Source: an uncultured Verrucomicrobiota bacterium
Lineage (GTDB): Bacteria; Verrucomicrobiota; Kiritimatiellia; CAIVKH01
DNA: 64,000 nucleotides
Assembly (NCBI GenBank): GCA_937996795.1
Contig: CALKUH010000050.1
Span: 1-64,000 of the forward strand
Reading direction: 5' to 3'
The notes below the pieces were generated by a model that was given only the letters and a program-made list of their open reading frames with translations, did no database searches and was not told the DNA's origin. Made by a program: the position numbers and the translations under genes. Shown piece after piece: positions 1 to 9,941 of the stretch (the first letter of the stretch is position 1; every line of letters starts with the position of its first letter).

Positions 1-203
1 ACCTCACGTCTCACACATCAGTTTGTCGGAATTCTTCCTCTTCACGTCCAACGTCAGGGGTGAGGGGACGGAGAGCCGCGGCGCGGCTTGTGGCATAGGG
101 AGCAGAAGACGCGCCGCGGGTCTCCGTTACCCTCGACCCCTTTGTTCGACTTCTTCATCTTCCGGTCCGAGTTCTTCATCTCCTGCGACCCAGGGCGTTA
201 TCC

Positions 204-371
204 GGCCGGTGTGCCTCCTGGCAGGCCGGCCAGTGCGCGTCTTCGGTCCAATCAATTCTCCCGGTGTGCGTGGCCCGGCCGGTGTGCCGCTTCGGCAGGC
301 CGGCCAAGTGCGTTGCCTTATCGTTCCGATCAACGTCTCTCGCGGCCGGTGTGCCTCTTGGCAGGCCGCGC
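204..371. repeat. Three REP-like hairpin repeats
   Basis: Near-identical units lie at 204-231, 277-305 and 344-371, each GGCCGGTGTGCC, a 4-5 base loop, then GGCAGGCCGGCC. The third unit diverges at its outer right end. The arms pair over 12 bp with one G-T wobble and one mismatch. Units start 73 and 67 bp apart, and similar flanking text (CAGGGCGTT before the first unit and after the third) suggests repeated duplication of a unit of about 70 bp. They resemble REP or terminator-like elements; their role is not shown by the sequence. Confidence 0.75.
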
Positions 372-510
372 GCAGGGCGTTGCATACCACATTCCGAAAT
401 GCCTGTCTTCCGTCTTTGGTCGAACAAGTGATTAGTCGGTTTCCTACTATCCTGCCGTTTTCAAAAGGCTGCCTTGATTTTCAAGGACTTACGCCAAATT
501 GCTTCTCACT

Positions 511-530
511 ATCCTGCCAAACGGCAGGAT
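511..530. repeat. Small perfect hairpin
   Basis: ATCCTGCC, loop AAAC, then GGCAGGAT: an 8-bp perfect stem. A related CTATCCTGCC lies at 447-456. The CAGGAT word also recurs in the repeat at 22147-22269, so this may belong to the same family. No T-tract follows on either strand, so it is not a standard terminator. Confidence 0.5.
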
Positions 531-672
531 GGCAGGAAGCAGCGGCTGGACTGTGGGAGTGTGGAAAGAGTCCCGTGGTCCTGCAAGCGGAATGTCGGCG
601 CCGGATCGCGACGGAACTCGTCGGATGCCGGACCGGGGGGCGCCCTGAAGCGGATTGAGCCGCGCGTGGCGG

Positions 673-1767
673 CTACTTCACGCGCATCGGCATCAGCACG
701 TATTGGAACGGCTTGTCGTTGCGGATCAGGCAGGGGCTCAATTCGTCACTGAGTTCGACGGCCACTTCGTCGCCGTCGAGGTTGCGGAGGGGGTCCATCA
801 GGAAGTCCGGGTTGAAGGCCACGGTGATGTCCTTGCCCCTGTACTTGATCGCGACCTTCTCCTTCGCCTCGCCGATGTCGCTGGCCACCGCGGAGATTTC
901 CAGGTGGTCCTTGGCGAAGTGCAGCGTGATGGCGTTGGACCGGTCGTTCAGCAGCAGCGCGACGCGGCGCACGGCGTTCAGGACCAGCTCGCGCTCCAGC
1001 GAAATGCGCTCCTCGGCGCCGCCGGGCAGCACCTGGCGGAAGTTGGGATAGGTGTGGTCCACGAGTTTGGAAATCACCAGCAGGCTGTCATACTCGAACG
1101 CCACCTGGTTCTCGGAGACCTGGATTTTCAGGTCGCCCTCGTCCTTCAGCGACTTGAGCAGCTCGTTGACGGTCTTCGTCGGGATGATCCACTCGCCTTC
1201 CTGCTCGCGGCTGATCTCCATCTCCTGCTCCCACATCGCCATGCGGCGGCCATCCGTCGCCACAACGCACAGCTTGCCGCCCTTGAAGCTCAACAGCACG
1301 CCGTTGAGCATCGGGCGGGTCTCGTCCGTGGACGCCGCGTAGTGGGTCGCCTGCAGCATGCTCTTGAAGAGCTTCTGCTCCACCGTGTAGGCCCGGTTGC
1401 CCTGGAACTTGGGCAGCGGCGGAAACTCATCCTCCGAAATGCCGAGGATCTTGAAGAACGACGCCCCGGCGCGGATCGACGCGGTGTCCTTGTCGTCCAC
1501 ATCGATCTCGATCTCGTTCGCCGGCAACTCCTTGAAAATGCTGAACACGCGCCGCGCGGGCAGGGTCGTTCCGCCGGTCCGGGCGATCTTCGCGTCCACC
1601 GACGTGCGCACCGTGACTTCGAGGTCCGTGGACGTCAGCCACAGGCGGTCCTTCTCCGCCTTCAGGTACACGTTGTACAGCACCGGCAGGGTGGACCGGG
1701 TGGAGACGATCGACTGGACCTTCTGGAGGCCTTCCAACACTGCGTCTTTGTTCACGGTCAGTTTCAT
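673..1767 (-). CDS. dnaN: DNA polymerase III beta sliding clamp
   Basis: The 364-residue product has the usual length of a bacterial beta clamp: three similar domains that dimerise into a ring tethering DNA polymerase III and other enzymes to DNA. It begins MKLTVNKDAVLEGLQKVQSI, a typical clamp N-terminus, and ends in MPMRVK, matching the PMR tail of the family. The chosen ATG at 1767 has AGGAA just upstream; an in-frame extension to 1971 would add an Arg/Pro-rich leader unlike any clamp. It follows dnaA on the same strand with a 273-bp gap that may hold part of the origin. Expression is probably shared with dnaA. Confidence 0.97.
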   Translation of the reverse strand: MKLTVNKDAVLEGLQKVQSIVSTRSTLPVLYNVYLKAEKDRLWLTSTDLEVTVRTSVDAKIARTGGTTLPARRVFSIFKELPANEIEIDVDDKDTASIRAGASFFKILGISEDEFPPLPKFQGNRAYTVEQKLFKSMLQATHYAASTDETRPMLNGVLLSFKGGKLCVVATDGRRMAMWEQEMEISREQEGEWIIPTKTVNELLKSLKDEGDLKIQVSENQVAFEYDSLLVISKLVDHTYPNFRQVLPGGAEERISLERELVLNAVRRVALLLNDRSNAITLHFAKDHLEISAVASDIGEAKEKVAIKYRGKDITVAFNPDFLMDPLRNLDGDEVAVELSDELSPCLIRNDKPFQYVLMPMRVK

Positions 1768-2040
1768 GTCGTTTCCTTGCTCTCGTTGTCGACAGGCTCT
1801 GGGGATAGGAGTGAAATAAAATTTATCCCTAATCTTCTTATTATGGCTGATGACAAGTGGAACAACAAGTCTTCCGTGGCCATTCCACAAGGGTCCGCGC
1901 GGGGTTTGGGCCTGTGGACAACCGCGCGAGAACCGGGGCCAAACCCGCCGCCGGTGTGGAGAACCCGGCACCCCCCGCGTCTGCGCACAGGGAACCCACA
2001 GCGAACCGGGGGGTTGTTGACAGGTTATCCAAGGGAGAAA
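1768..2040. other. dnaA-dnaN intergenic region, possible oriC right half
   Basis: This gap contains a strikingly AT-rich block (about 1810-1848, around AAATAAAATTTATCCCTAAT) in an otherwise GC-rich neighbourhood, plus DnaA-box-like words: TGTGGACAA at 1913-1921 (one mismatch to TGTGGATAA), TTATCCAAG at 2025-2033 and TTATCCCTA at 1823-1831. An AT-rich unwinding element beside DnaA boxes between dnaA and dnaN is the layout of the second half of the Bacillus origin. It also holds the dnaN ribosome site. That this is the origin is an inference. Confidence 0.45.
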
Positions 2041-3405
2041 TCAGGCGCGTTTGCCGAGCCGCTGCTGGAGGACCAGCATGTTCTGGCGGAACGAGGCATC
2101 CTGCTTGAGCCGGTTCGCCACGAGGCGGCAGGCGTGCAGGACGGTCGCATGGTTGCGGCCGAAGGCCGTGCCGATGGTCGGCAGCGAGTGGGCGGTCAGC
2201 TCGCGGCAAAAATACATCGCCACCTGGCGCGGGAAGGCGATCGATTGCGGGCGGCGGTTGCTCGTCATGTCCGCGAGCCGGAGATCGAAGTGGTCGGCGA
2301 CGACCTTCTGGATCTCCTCCATCGTCAGCGTCTCCTGCTTCTCCTGGTCCAGCGTGTCGCGCAGCAGGTATTCCAGGACCTCGATCGTGAGCGGGCGCCC
2401 CGTGAGCGAGGAGTAGGACACGGCGCGGATCAGGGCGCCCTCCAGGCGGCGGATGTTGGAGCGGATTTTTTCGGCGAGGTAGTTGATGATCTCTTCCGGC
2501 AGGTTGAGGTTCAACTGCTCCTGCTTGTTGCGCAGGATCGCGATGCGCGTCTCGACGTCCGGCGTCTCCAGTTCCGTGACCAGCCCCCACTCGAACCGGG
2601 AAACCAGCCGGTGCTCCAGGCCGGGAATCTCGCTCGCGGGCCGGTCGCAGGTCAGCACGATCTGCTTGTGGCTGTCGAAGAGCGCGTTGAAGGTGTGGAA
2701 AAATTCCTCCTGCATGCGCTCCTTGCCGCCGAGGAACTGGATGTCGTCGATCAGCAGCACGTCCACGTTGCGGTATTTCTTGCGGAACTGGACGAGCGCC
2801 TTCCGCTGCAACGCGTCGATGTACTCGTTGGTGAACGCCTCGCACGACACGTAGGTGATCGTCGATTTCGACTGCGCCCCGACGGAGTGCCCGATCGCCT
2901 GCATCAAATGCGTCTTGCCGAGGCCGACCCCGCCGTAGAGGAACAGCGGATTGTAGGCGCGCCCCGGCGACTGCGCGACGGCGAGGGAGGCCGCGTGCGG
3001 GAAACTGTTCGACGGGCCGACCACAAAGGTGTCGAAGGTGTACTTCGGATTCAGCACCTGCCGCGGCTGCGCGTGCGCCGCCTTTTCGCGCTCCGGCGCG
3101 CGCGGGCTCGCCGCGGGAGCGGGCGTGTCACCCGCCGAGGTCGCGGCGGCGGGCGAGGTCTGGCGCGAGACCTCGAACGAGATGGAAAGCGGCGAGCCGT
3201 GCACCACGGTGACCGCATCCTGGATCAGCGGGAGATAATTTTCCTCCAGCCAGCTTTGATAAAAATTGTTCTGCACCGAGAGGACCAGCTTGTCCTGCTC
3301 CAGCGTGCGCGCCTCAATTACGGCGATCCAGCGGTCAAACACGTCCTTCGACAACGTGGACTTCAATTGCTTGCAGGCTTTCGCCCAAATCACATCTGCG
3401 CTCAT
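2041..3405 (-). CDS. dnaA: Chromosomal replication initiator DnaA
   Basis: This AAA+ ATPase binds DnaA boxes, opens the origin and loads the helicase. The 454-residue product has all four domains: N-terminal domain I (about 1-85), a Pro/Ala-rich linker (86-118), the ATPase (about 120-335) with Walker A GGVGLGKT at 158-165 and Walker B LLIDD at 217-221, and the C-terminal helix-turn-helix with the DnaA signature GRNHATVLHACRLV. The ATG at 3405 is chosen because MSADVIWAKACKQL matches the family start; an upstream ATG at 3456 would add 17 unrelated residues. The two TTATCAACA sites upstream suggest autoregulation by DnaA. Confidence 0.97.
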   Translation of the reverse strand: MSADVIWAKACKQLKSTLSKDVFDRWIAVIEARTLEQDKLVLSVQNNFYQSWLEENYLPLIQDAVTVVHGSPLSISFEVSRQTSPAAATSAGDTPAPAASPRAPEREKAAHAQPRQVLNPKYTFDTFVVGPSNSFPHAASLAVAQSPGRAYNPLFLYGGVGLGKTHLMQAIGHSVGAQSKSTITYVSCEAFTNEYIDALQRKALVQFRKKYRNVDVLLIDDIQFLGGKERMQEEFFHTFNALFDSHKQIVLTCDRPASEIPGLEHRLVSRFEWGLVTELETPDVETRIAILRNKQEQLNLNLPEEIINYLAEKIRSNIRRLEGALIRAVSYSSLTGRPLTIEVLEYLLRDTLDQEKQETLTMEEIQKVVADHFDLRLADMTSNRRPQSIAFPRQVAMYFCRELTAHSLPTIGTAFGRNHATVLHACRLVANRLKQDASFRQNMLVLQQRLGKRA

Positions 3406-3825
3406 CTCAACCCAACCCCCTTGCCCGCCCGCCCTCGTGGCGAACGGACGTGTCACGGGCCGCGAAAAACACGCGGAAAATCAAATAAACCTGCGATAAC
3501 AACTCGCGCGCACCCGCGGGAACCCGCTATGTTATCAACACGTTATCAACAACCTGGTATACCGCTGTCTCTTGCCTGTGACGGCTGAAAGCTAGAAACG
3601 ACGCGAGGGCCGGACAAGGTGAAAAACGAAAGAAAACCGGATAAAGTGAGCGGCCACCATTCATAGCGAGCGCAGGGCTAAAAAACACCATATGTAGTGC
3701 ATGCAGTTAACGTCCTGTTAGTACGCGGTTTGCAAAGGCATTCCCGCAGGACCTGCAAAAAAAGCCAATAAAACCGAGGCACTTTTGAGAATCGCGCGCA
3801 ACAGCGGCGCGCAATAAAGAGGACC
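3406..3825. other. Region upstream of dnaA, candidate oriC
   Basis: A 420-bp gene-free gap separates divergent dnaA and the M24 peptidase gene. It is clearly richer in A+T than its surroundings, especially 3640-3790. Two tandem DnaA-box-like nonamers TTATCAACA lie at 3532-3540 and 3543-3551, 11 bp apart (one mismatch each from TTATCCACA). Strand orientation also changes here, with dnaA-dnaN leftward and the next genes rightward, as expected at an origin. It should also hold the promoters of both flanking genes; I cannot pick individual -10/-35 boxes with confidence. Confidence 0.55.
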
Positions 3826-4950
3826 ATGAAGAAACCATCAACAAGCAGGATGATCGTGGCCGGATCGGGCGATGCGGCGGATCTGCGCTATGCGAGCGGC
3901 TTTTCGCCCGTCGATCCCGTTGTGTTTCTCGATCACCCGCGCCGCGCCCTGCTCGTCGTGCCGATGCTGGAGGTGGGCCGCGCGCGTGTGGAAGCGGCGC
4001 GGAGCCGCGTGGCGACACCGGTGGAACTCGAGATTGCGCCGGACCAGCGCCGCTCGGTTGCGGCGTGGGCCGTGGCGGCGGCGCGCGCGTGCCGCGTGCG
4101 CCGCGTGCGGGTCGGTCCGTATTTTCCCCTCTCCGTCGCGCGCGCGTTGGAGCGCGCGCAGGTCCGCGTGGAGCTTGAGCCCGGCGCGCTGTATCCCGAG
4201 CGCGCACGCAAGAATGCGGACGAGATCGCGCGCATCGCGCAGGTGCAGGCCGCCGCGGTCGCCGCGGTGCGCGCCGCGGTGCGCGAGATCCGCCGCGCGC
4301 ACGTGAACCGCGCCGGCGAGCTGGTCCTGGGGAAACGCGTGCTGACCTCCGAGCAACTCAAGCGCACGGTCGAGGGCGTGTTGCTGGAACGCGAATGCCA
4401 GTCGCGCGAAATGATCATCGCGTGCGGCCGGCACGCGGCGGACCCGCATCACCGCGGAACCGGCCCGCTGCGCGCGGGCGAGACGATCGTGCTCGATATT
4501 TTCCCGCAGCACCAGAAGAGCGGCTACTGGGGCGACATCACGCGCACGGTCGTGAAGGGCCCGGCCCGGCCCGAGTTGAAGCGCATGTACCAGGCCGTGC
4601 TCGCCGCGCAAACCTGGGCGCGCCGCGCCGTCCGTCCCCGCGTGCGCGCCGATCGCATCCACCAGGGCGTGCAGCAGCGGCTGGCGGACGCCGGGTTCGT
4701 CACCGAGACGCGCGACGGATTGCCGGTCGGCTTTTTCCACGGCACCGGCCACGGCGTGGGGCTGGAGATCCACGAGGCGCCGTCCCTGTCCACCGTGCCG
4801 GTCCGCCTTGAGCCGGGCCACGTCGTCACCGTCGAGCCGGGCCTCTACTATCCCGACCTCGGCGGCATCCGCATCGAGGACACGGTCGCCGTGACCGCGC
4901 GCGGGGCCCGCGTGTTGTGCCCGTGTCCCTACACCTTCGAGGTCCGCTAG
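3826..4950 (+). CDS. M24 family Xaa-Pro-type aminopeptidase
   Basis: This is a metallopeptidase of the pita-bread (M24) fold, likely a cytoplasmic Xaa-Pro dipeptidase or aminopeptidase. An N-terminal creatinase-like domain spans about 1-125 and the catalytic domain about 130-374. The five metal ligands are visible: Asp224 (VLDIF), Asp237 (WGDITR), His309 (HGTGHGVG), Glu338 (VEPGLYY) and Glu351 (RIEDT). At 374 residues it has normal length for the family. AGAGG precedes the ATG. It is followed after 15 bp by a hydrolase gene on the same strand. The exact substrate cannot be told from sequence. Confidence 0.9.
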   Translation: MKKPSTSRMIVAGSGDAADLRYASGFSPVDPVVFLDHPRRALLVVPMLEVGRARVEAARSRVATPVELEIAPDQRRSVAAWAVAAARACRVRRVRVGPYFPLSVARALERAQVRVELEPGALYPERARKNADEIARIAQVQAAAVAAVRAAVREIRRAHVNRAGELVLGKRVLTSEQLKRTVEGVLLERECQSREMIIACGRHAADPHHRGTGPLRAGETIVLDIFPQHQKSGYWGDITRTVVKGPARPELKRMYQAVLAAQTWARRAVRPRVRADRIHQGVQQRLADAGFVTETRDGLPVGFFHGTGHGVGLEIHEAPSLSTVPVRLEPGHVVTVEPGLYYPDLGGIRIEDTVAVTARGARVLCPCPYTFEVR

Positions 4951-4965
4951 CAACGGAGCCGCCCG

Positions 4966-5820
4966 ATGATGGAACTGAAACCGCTCCTGCTCGTGGTCGG
5001 CCGCGTGGCCGCCTGGGTCGCCGTGCTCTGGCTGCTCCTGCGCTGGTTCGAGGCGCGCAGCCTCTATGCGCCGTCGCGCGTCCTCGACGCGACGCCCGCG
5101 ACGCTGGGGCTCGCGTATGAGGATGTCGATTTTTTCGCGGAGGATGGCGTGCGCCTGCACGGGTGGTGGATCCCGCACCCCGAGGCGCGCGGCACGATCC
5201 TCTACTGCCACGGCAACGGGCTGAACATCGCCAATCGCATCGGCCTCTGCCGCGACCTGCACCGGCTCGGCGTCAACGTCTTCATCTTCGACTACCGCGG
5301 CTACGGACGCAGCCGCGGCTGGCCCACCGAGCAGGGCACCTACCGCGACGCGCGCGCGGCGTATGAGGTCGTGCGCGCGCGGCACGATGACGCGGAACGC
5401 CCGCCCGTCATTGTCTTTGGCGCCTCGCTGGGCGGGACGATCGCGGCCCAGCTCGCGCTCGACAAGCCGGTGCGCGGCGCGATTTTCGAGGCGAGTTTCA
5501 GCAGCGTCGTCGATGTCGGCGAGCGCCTCTATCCGTGGCTGCCCGTGCGCTGGTTCGCCAAGCACCGCTACGAAGCCGACCGGCGCGTGCCGCACATCAC
5601 CGCGCCCAAGCTGTTCGCGAGTTCGCGGCATGACCAGTTGATCCCGTTTGAGCTGGGCCGCAAACTCTACGAGGCCGCCGCCGAACCGAAGGAATTCTTC
5701 GAACTCTCCGGCCCGCACGACGAAGCCAGCTGGAACAACACGCCCGCGTACTGGCCCGTCCTGGAAGCCTTCGTCCATCGCGCGCTTCCCGCCCCCCCGG
5801 AAAATCGTCCACCCCTGTAG
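4966..5820 (+). CDS. Alpha/beta hydrolase, membrane-anchored
   Basis: The 284-residue serine hydrolase resembles the BEM46/ABHD13-like group. One hydrophobic N-terminal helix (about 6-26) probably anchors it in the inner membrane. The catalytic triad can be read as Ser154 in the nucleophile elbow GASLG, Asp223 (SSRHDQLIP) and His251 (SGPHDE). The oxyanion motif HGNGLN lies at 82-87. It probably forms a two-gene unit with the upstream M24 peptidase (15-bp gap). The substrate is unknown; esterases, thioesterases and lipases share this fold. Confidence 0.85.
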   Translation: MMELKPLLLVVGRVAAWVAVLWLLLRWFEARSLYAPSRVLDATPATLGLAYEDVDFFAEDGVRLHGWWIPHPEARGTILYCHGNGLNIANRIGLCRDLHRLGVNVFIFDYRGYGRSRGWPTEQGTYRDARAAYEVVRARHDDAERPPVIVFGASLGGTIAAQLALDKPVRGAIFEASFSSVVDVGERLYPWLPVRWFAKHRYEADRRVPHITAPKLFASSRHDQLIPFELGRKLYEAAAEPKEFFELSGPHDEASWNNTPAYWPVLEAFVHRALPAPPENRPPL

Positions 5821-5870
5821 CCGCGCTCGTTGAGCGCGGTGATGATGCTCCCCGCGGTCGCCGACCGCGG
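5821..5870. repeat. Twin GC-rich hairpins
   Basis: Two short palindromes follow the hydrolase stop codon: CCGCGCTC-GTT-GAGCGCGG (5821-5839) and CCGCGGTC-GCC-GACCGCGG (5852-5870), each an 8-bp perfect stem with a 3-base loop. They look like two variants of one unit, GTAGCCGCGnTC. The word GTAGCCGCG recurs just after the stop codons near 17161 and 45507. They may act as a terminator or mRNA stabiliser, or simply be REP-like repeats. Confidence 0.6.
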
Positions 5871-5970
5871 CTGCAGGAAGCTCAGTCGTCGCGCGCGCTG
5901 CAATAATCCGCGCGCCCCATGCGTTCTCTCCACGGAAGCGCCACCGGATGGTGGCCACAGGAGAATGATC

Positions 5971-6516
5971 ATGAATGCATGGATGAAGACCTCGATGCTC
6001 GCGCTGGCGGTCACCGCACTCACGGCCACGGCCCAACCGGATGGCGGTCCGGGCGGACCCGGCAAGGGCATGGAAAAAATGCGCCACGGCCTCGATCTCG
6101 GGCGCATGCTGGACAACGAAGAAGTCGTCCAGAAACTCGGCCTCACGGCGGACCAGGTGACGGCGCTGAAGGCGCGCTTCGCCGAAGCGGAGAAGACCCT
6201 GATCAAATTGCGCGCCGACGCACAGCTCGCGGAAGCGGATGTCCGCCGCCTCATGCAGGACGACACCGTGGACCGCGCGGCCATTATGAAGGCGGTTGAA
6301 GCCGCCGGCGCCGCGCAACTCGCCGTGCGCAAGGCCATGATCGAAGAGCGCCTGGCGTTTCGTGAGATCGCCGGACCGGACGCCGCGAAGAAGGTCCGCC
6401 ATCACATGGCCAAGCGGATGCAGGGCGGCGGCGGTCCCGAAGGCGAACGCCCGATGCGCAAGGAAAAGAAGGAAAAGCGCGGACCCGGCGCGGGTGGCCC
6501 GCCGGTTGAGGAATAA
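5971..6516 (+). CDS. Periplasmic Spy/CpxP-like protein
   Basis: The 181-residue exported protein starts with a signal peptide (MNAWMKTSMLALAVTALTATA). The mature part is charged and almost fully helical, and carries an LTADQ stretch like the LTxxQ motif of the Spy/CpxP/heavy-metal-resistance family, whose members are periplasmic chaperones or stress sensors. The C-terminal 35 residues are Lys/Arg/Gly-rich and probably disordered. The ATG at 5971 is preferred because AGGAG lies 7 bases before it; the in-frame ATG at 5965 is too close. No two-component or efflux genes adjoin it. Confidence 0.75.
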   Translation: MNAWMKTSMLALAVTALTATAQPDGGPGGPGKGMEKMRHGLDLGRMLDNEEVVQKLGLTADQVTALKARFAEAEKTLIKLRADAQLAEADVRRLMQDDTVDRAAIMKAVEAAGAAQLAVRKAMIEERLAFREIAGPDAAKKVRHHMAKRMQGGGGPEGERPMRKEKKEKRGPGAGGPPVEE

Positions 6517-6525
6517 GTTGGAAGC

Positions 6526-6565
6526 GTGATCGGTGACCGGTGATCAGTAACCGGTCACTGGTCAC
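6526..6565. repeat. AGTGACC-type heptad repeat at the murA 3' end
   Basis: This is a run of diverged 7-base units (GTGATCG, GTGACCG, GTGATCA, then the inverse CCGGTCACTGGTCAC) that can fold back on itself. The murA stop codon (6555-6557, read on the minus strand) lies within it, so the last residues of MurA (SDQ) come from the repeat. The same family occurs at 11173-11244 and 26168-26205. Confidence 0.75.
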
Positions 6566-7835
6566 TTCTTTCCACATCGGCCCCGAGCGCCCGCAGGCGC
6601 TCGTCGACGTTTTCATAGCCGCGGTCGATGACCCCCGCGCTGTCGATGATGCTGGTGCCCTTCGCGCACAGCGCCGCAATCAGCATCGCCATGCCCGCGC
6701 GAATGTCGGGCGAACTCATGTGGATGCCGTTCAGCCGCGCGGGGCCCTCGACGAGCACGCGGTGCGGGTCGCACTGCACGATGCGCGCGCCCATCTCGAT
6801 CAGGCGATCGACAAAGTACATGCGGCTCTCGAACATCTTTTCAAAAAACAGCATGCACCCGCGCGCCTGCGTCGCCAGCACGATGGCCACGCTCATCAGG
6901 TCCGACGGGAACGCCGGCCACGCACCGTCCTCGATTTTCGGGATCGCGCCGCCGAGGTCGCGCCGCACGCGGAAATGGTTGTGCGCCGGCTGCACCAGCG
7001 TGTCGCCGTCCGGCTTCCACGCGACCCCGAGCTTGGAAAACGCGCGCGCGATGACGGCGAGCGTTTCGTTTTCCGGAAATCCCTCCACGCGCAACTCGCC
7101 GCCGGTCGCCGCCGCCGCGGCGAGGTAGCTGCCGGCCTCGATATAGTCGGGGCCGATCGTGTGCTCCGCGCCGCCGAGCGCCTCGACGCCCTCGATGCGG
7201 AGGCGGTTCGTGCCGAGCCCCTCGATGCGCGCGCCCATTTTGTTGAGCAGCGCGCCCAGGTCCTGGACGTGCGGTTCGCACGCCGCGTTGGAGATCGTTG
7301 TCACACCATCCGCCGTGGCGGCGGACATCAGGATGTTTTCCGTTGCCGTGACGCTGGCCTCGTCCAGGAGCAGTGAGGCGCCGCGCAGGCGCCGTGCCGC
7401 GCGGAAGGAGAAGAAATCACCGCCCTCGATTTTGACACCCAGTGCACGGAGTCCGAGCAGGTGTGTATCCACCCGCCGCCGCCCGATCACATCGCCGCCG
7501 GGCGGGAACAGCGTCGCGCGCCCGGTCCGCGCCACGAGGGGACCCGCGAAGAGAATCGATGCGCGCACGCGCCGACACAATTCGCGATCCAGCCGTGAGC
7601 GCCGGATACGCTGCGCGCGCAGCGTCACCGAGTGGCCGTCGAGCTGGACATCCACCCCGAGCCCCTCGAGCAGTTCCAGCATGACGTGGACATCCACGAT
7701 CCGCGGCAGGTTGCGCAACGTCACCGGCTGGTCCGTCAGCAGGCACGCCGTAAGCATCGGCAGCGCCGCATTCTTGTTGCCGACCGGACGGAAGGTCCCG
7801 GAGAGGCGCCGCTGGCCTTTGATGATGAAGCGCAT
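6555..7835 (-). CDS. murA: UDP-N-acetylglucosamine 1-carboxyvinyltransferase
   Basis: This catalyses the first committed step of peptidoglycan synthesis, enolpyruvyl transfer from PEP to UDP-GlcNAc, in the cytoplasm. The 426-residue protein has the EPSP-synthase fold, with the family's KNAALP start (Lys21, Asn22) and the later PSDLM segment. The active-site loop reads PPGGDVIGRRRVD: residue 115, normally the Cys of PGGCAIG, is Asp (codon GAT at 7491-7493). Asp here is known from Chlamydia, Borrelia and Mycobacterium MurA, which stay active but resist fosfomycin. The stop codon lies in a dispersed repeat. glmS, which supplies the same pathway, is the neighbouring gene upstream on this strand. 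Confidence 0.96.
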   Translation of the reverse strand: MRFIIKGQRRLSGTFRPVGNKNAALPMLTACLLTDQPVTLRNLPRIVDVHVMLELLEGLGVDVQLDGHSVTLRAQRIRRSRLDRELCRRVRASILFAGPLVARTGRATLFPPGGDVIGRRRVDTHLLGLRALGVKIEGGDFFSFRAARRLRGASLLLDEASVTATENILMSAATADGVTTISNAACEPHVQDLGALLNKMGARIEGLGTNRLRIEGVEALGGAEHTIGPDYIEAGSYLAAAAATGGELRVEGFPENETLAVIARAFSKLGVAWKPDGDTLVQPAHNHFRVRRDLGGAIPKIEDGAWPAFPSDLMSVAIVLATQARGCMLFFEKMFESRMYFVDRLIEMGARIVQCDPHRVLVEGPARLNGIHMSSPDIRAGMAMLIAALCAKGTSIIDSAGVIDRGYENVDERLRALGADVERSDQ

Positions 7836-7865
7836 GGGGTTTTGGGGGAAGAAGGTGTCGGGTGT

Positions 7866-7951
7866 CAGGTGTCGGAGAGGAATCGAATTTACAGACGTTG
7901 TAAGGCCCCCAAAAAGTTTTTACAGACGTTGCAACTTTTTCTCCCCGACAC

Positions 7952-7953
<2 letters not shown>
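7866..7953. repeat. TTACAGACGTTG repeat element, copy 1
   Basis: The element contains two copies of ACAGACGTTG (7891-7900 and 7922-7931, start-to-start 31 bp) separated by CCCCCAAAAAGTTTT. It is bracketed by inverted flanks AGGTGTCGGAGAGG (from 7867) and CTCCCCGACACCT (to 7953). The glmS stop codon (7952-7954) touches its right end. A second copy with identical internal spacing lies at 17178-17240. It sits in the gap between glmS and murA. Confidence 0.75.
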
Positions 7954-9778
<1,825 letters not shown>

Positions 9779-9885
9779 ACACGTGTCCTTCCCCCGAACG
9801 CGTCCACGCTGGAGACGGATCCGGGCCCTCGCATCGACCGCGCCCAGCGTGCGCGGCTATAGAAGAATGAGACGGCATTAAGCAG

Positions 9886-9920
9886 CGCGCCGCGGCCTCC
9901 GTCAAGAGAGCCGCGGCGCG
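9886..9920 (-). terminator. GC hairpin downstream of the pilin gene
   Basis: A perfect 11-bp stem, CGCGCCGCGGC (9886-9896) with GCCGCGGCGCG (9910-9920), and a 13-base loop lies between the pilin stop codon and glmS. There is no clear U-tract after it on the minus strand, so if it terminates transcription it would be a weak or non-canonical terminator. Confidence 0.45.
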
Positions 9921-9941
9921 GGAATGAGCAATGAGGTGGAC

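Larger units (their letters stand above)
1..672. other. Gene-free stretch downstream of dnaN
   Basis: I see no credible gene here. Open frames exist on both strands, but their translations are low-complexity Arg/Pro/Gly-rich strings with no domain, and none has a convincing ribosome site. The stretch holds three GC-rich hairpin repeats (204-371), the direct repeat CTATCCTGCC at 447-456 and 509-518, and a perfect small hairpin at 511-530. It lies 3' of dnaN, so the hairpins may stop or stabilise the dnaA-dnaN transcript. No recF or gyrB appears next to dnaN. Confidence 0.6.

Noticed and set aside
23..658. A possible gene in the left edge region
   Set aside because: The translation is low complexity, crosses three hairpin repeats and lacks a ribosome site.
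655..3588. A long frame antisense to dnaN and dnaA
   Set aside because: It lies opposite two unmistakable genes and spans their gap. The composition has no protein-like pattern.
5821..5970. Start of the Spy-like gene at 5830
   Set aside because: An upstream in-frame start would run through the hairpin repeats and put about 47 basic residues before the signal peptide. The ATG at 5971 has AGGAG at the right distance.
9779..9941. glmS ribozyme upstream of glmS
   Set aside because: No conserved ribozyme core or cleavage context is visible, and the space also holds the terminator-like hairpin of the pilin gene.
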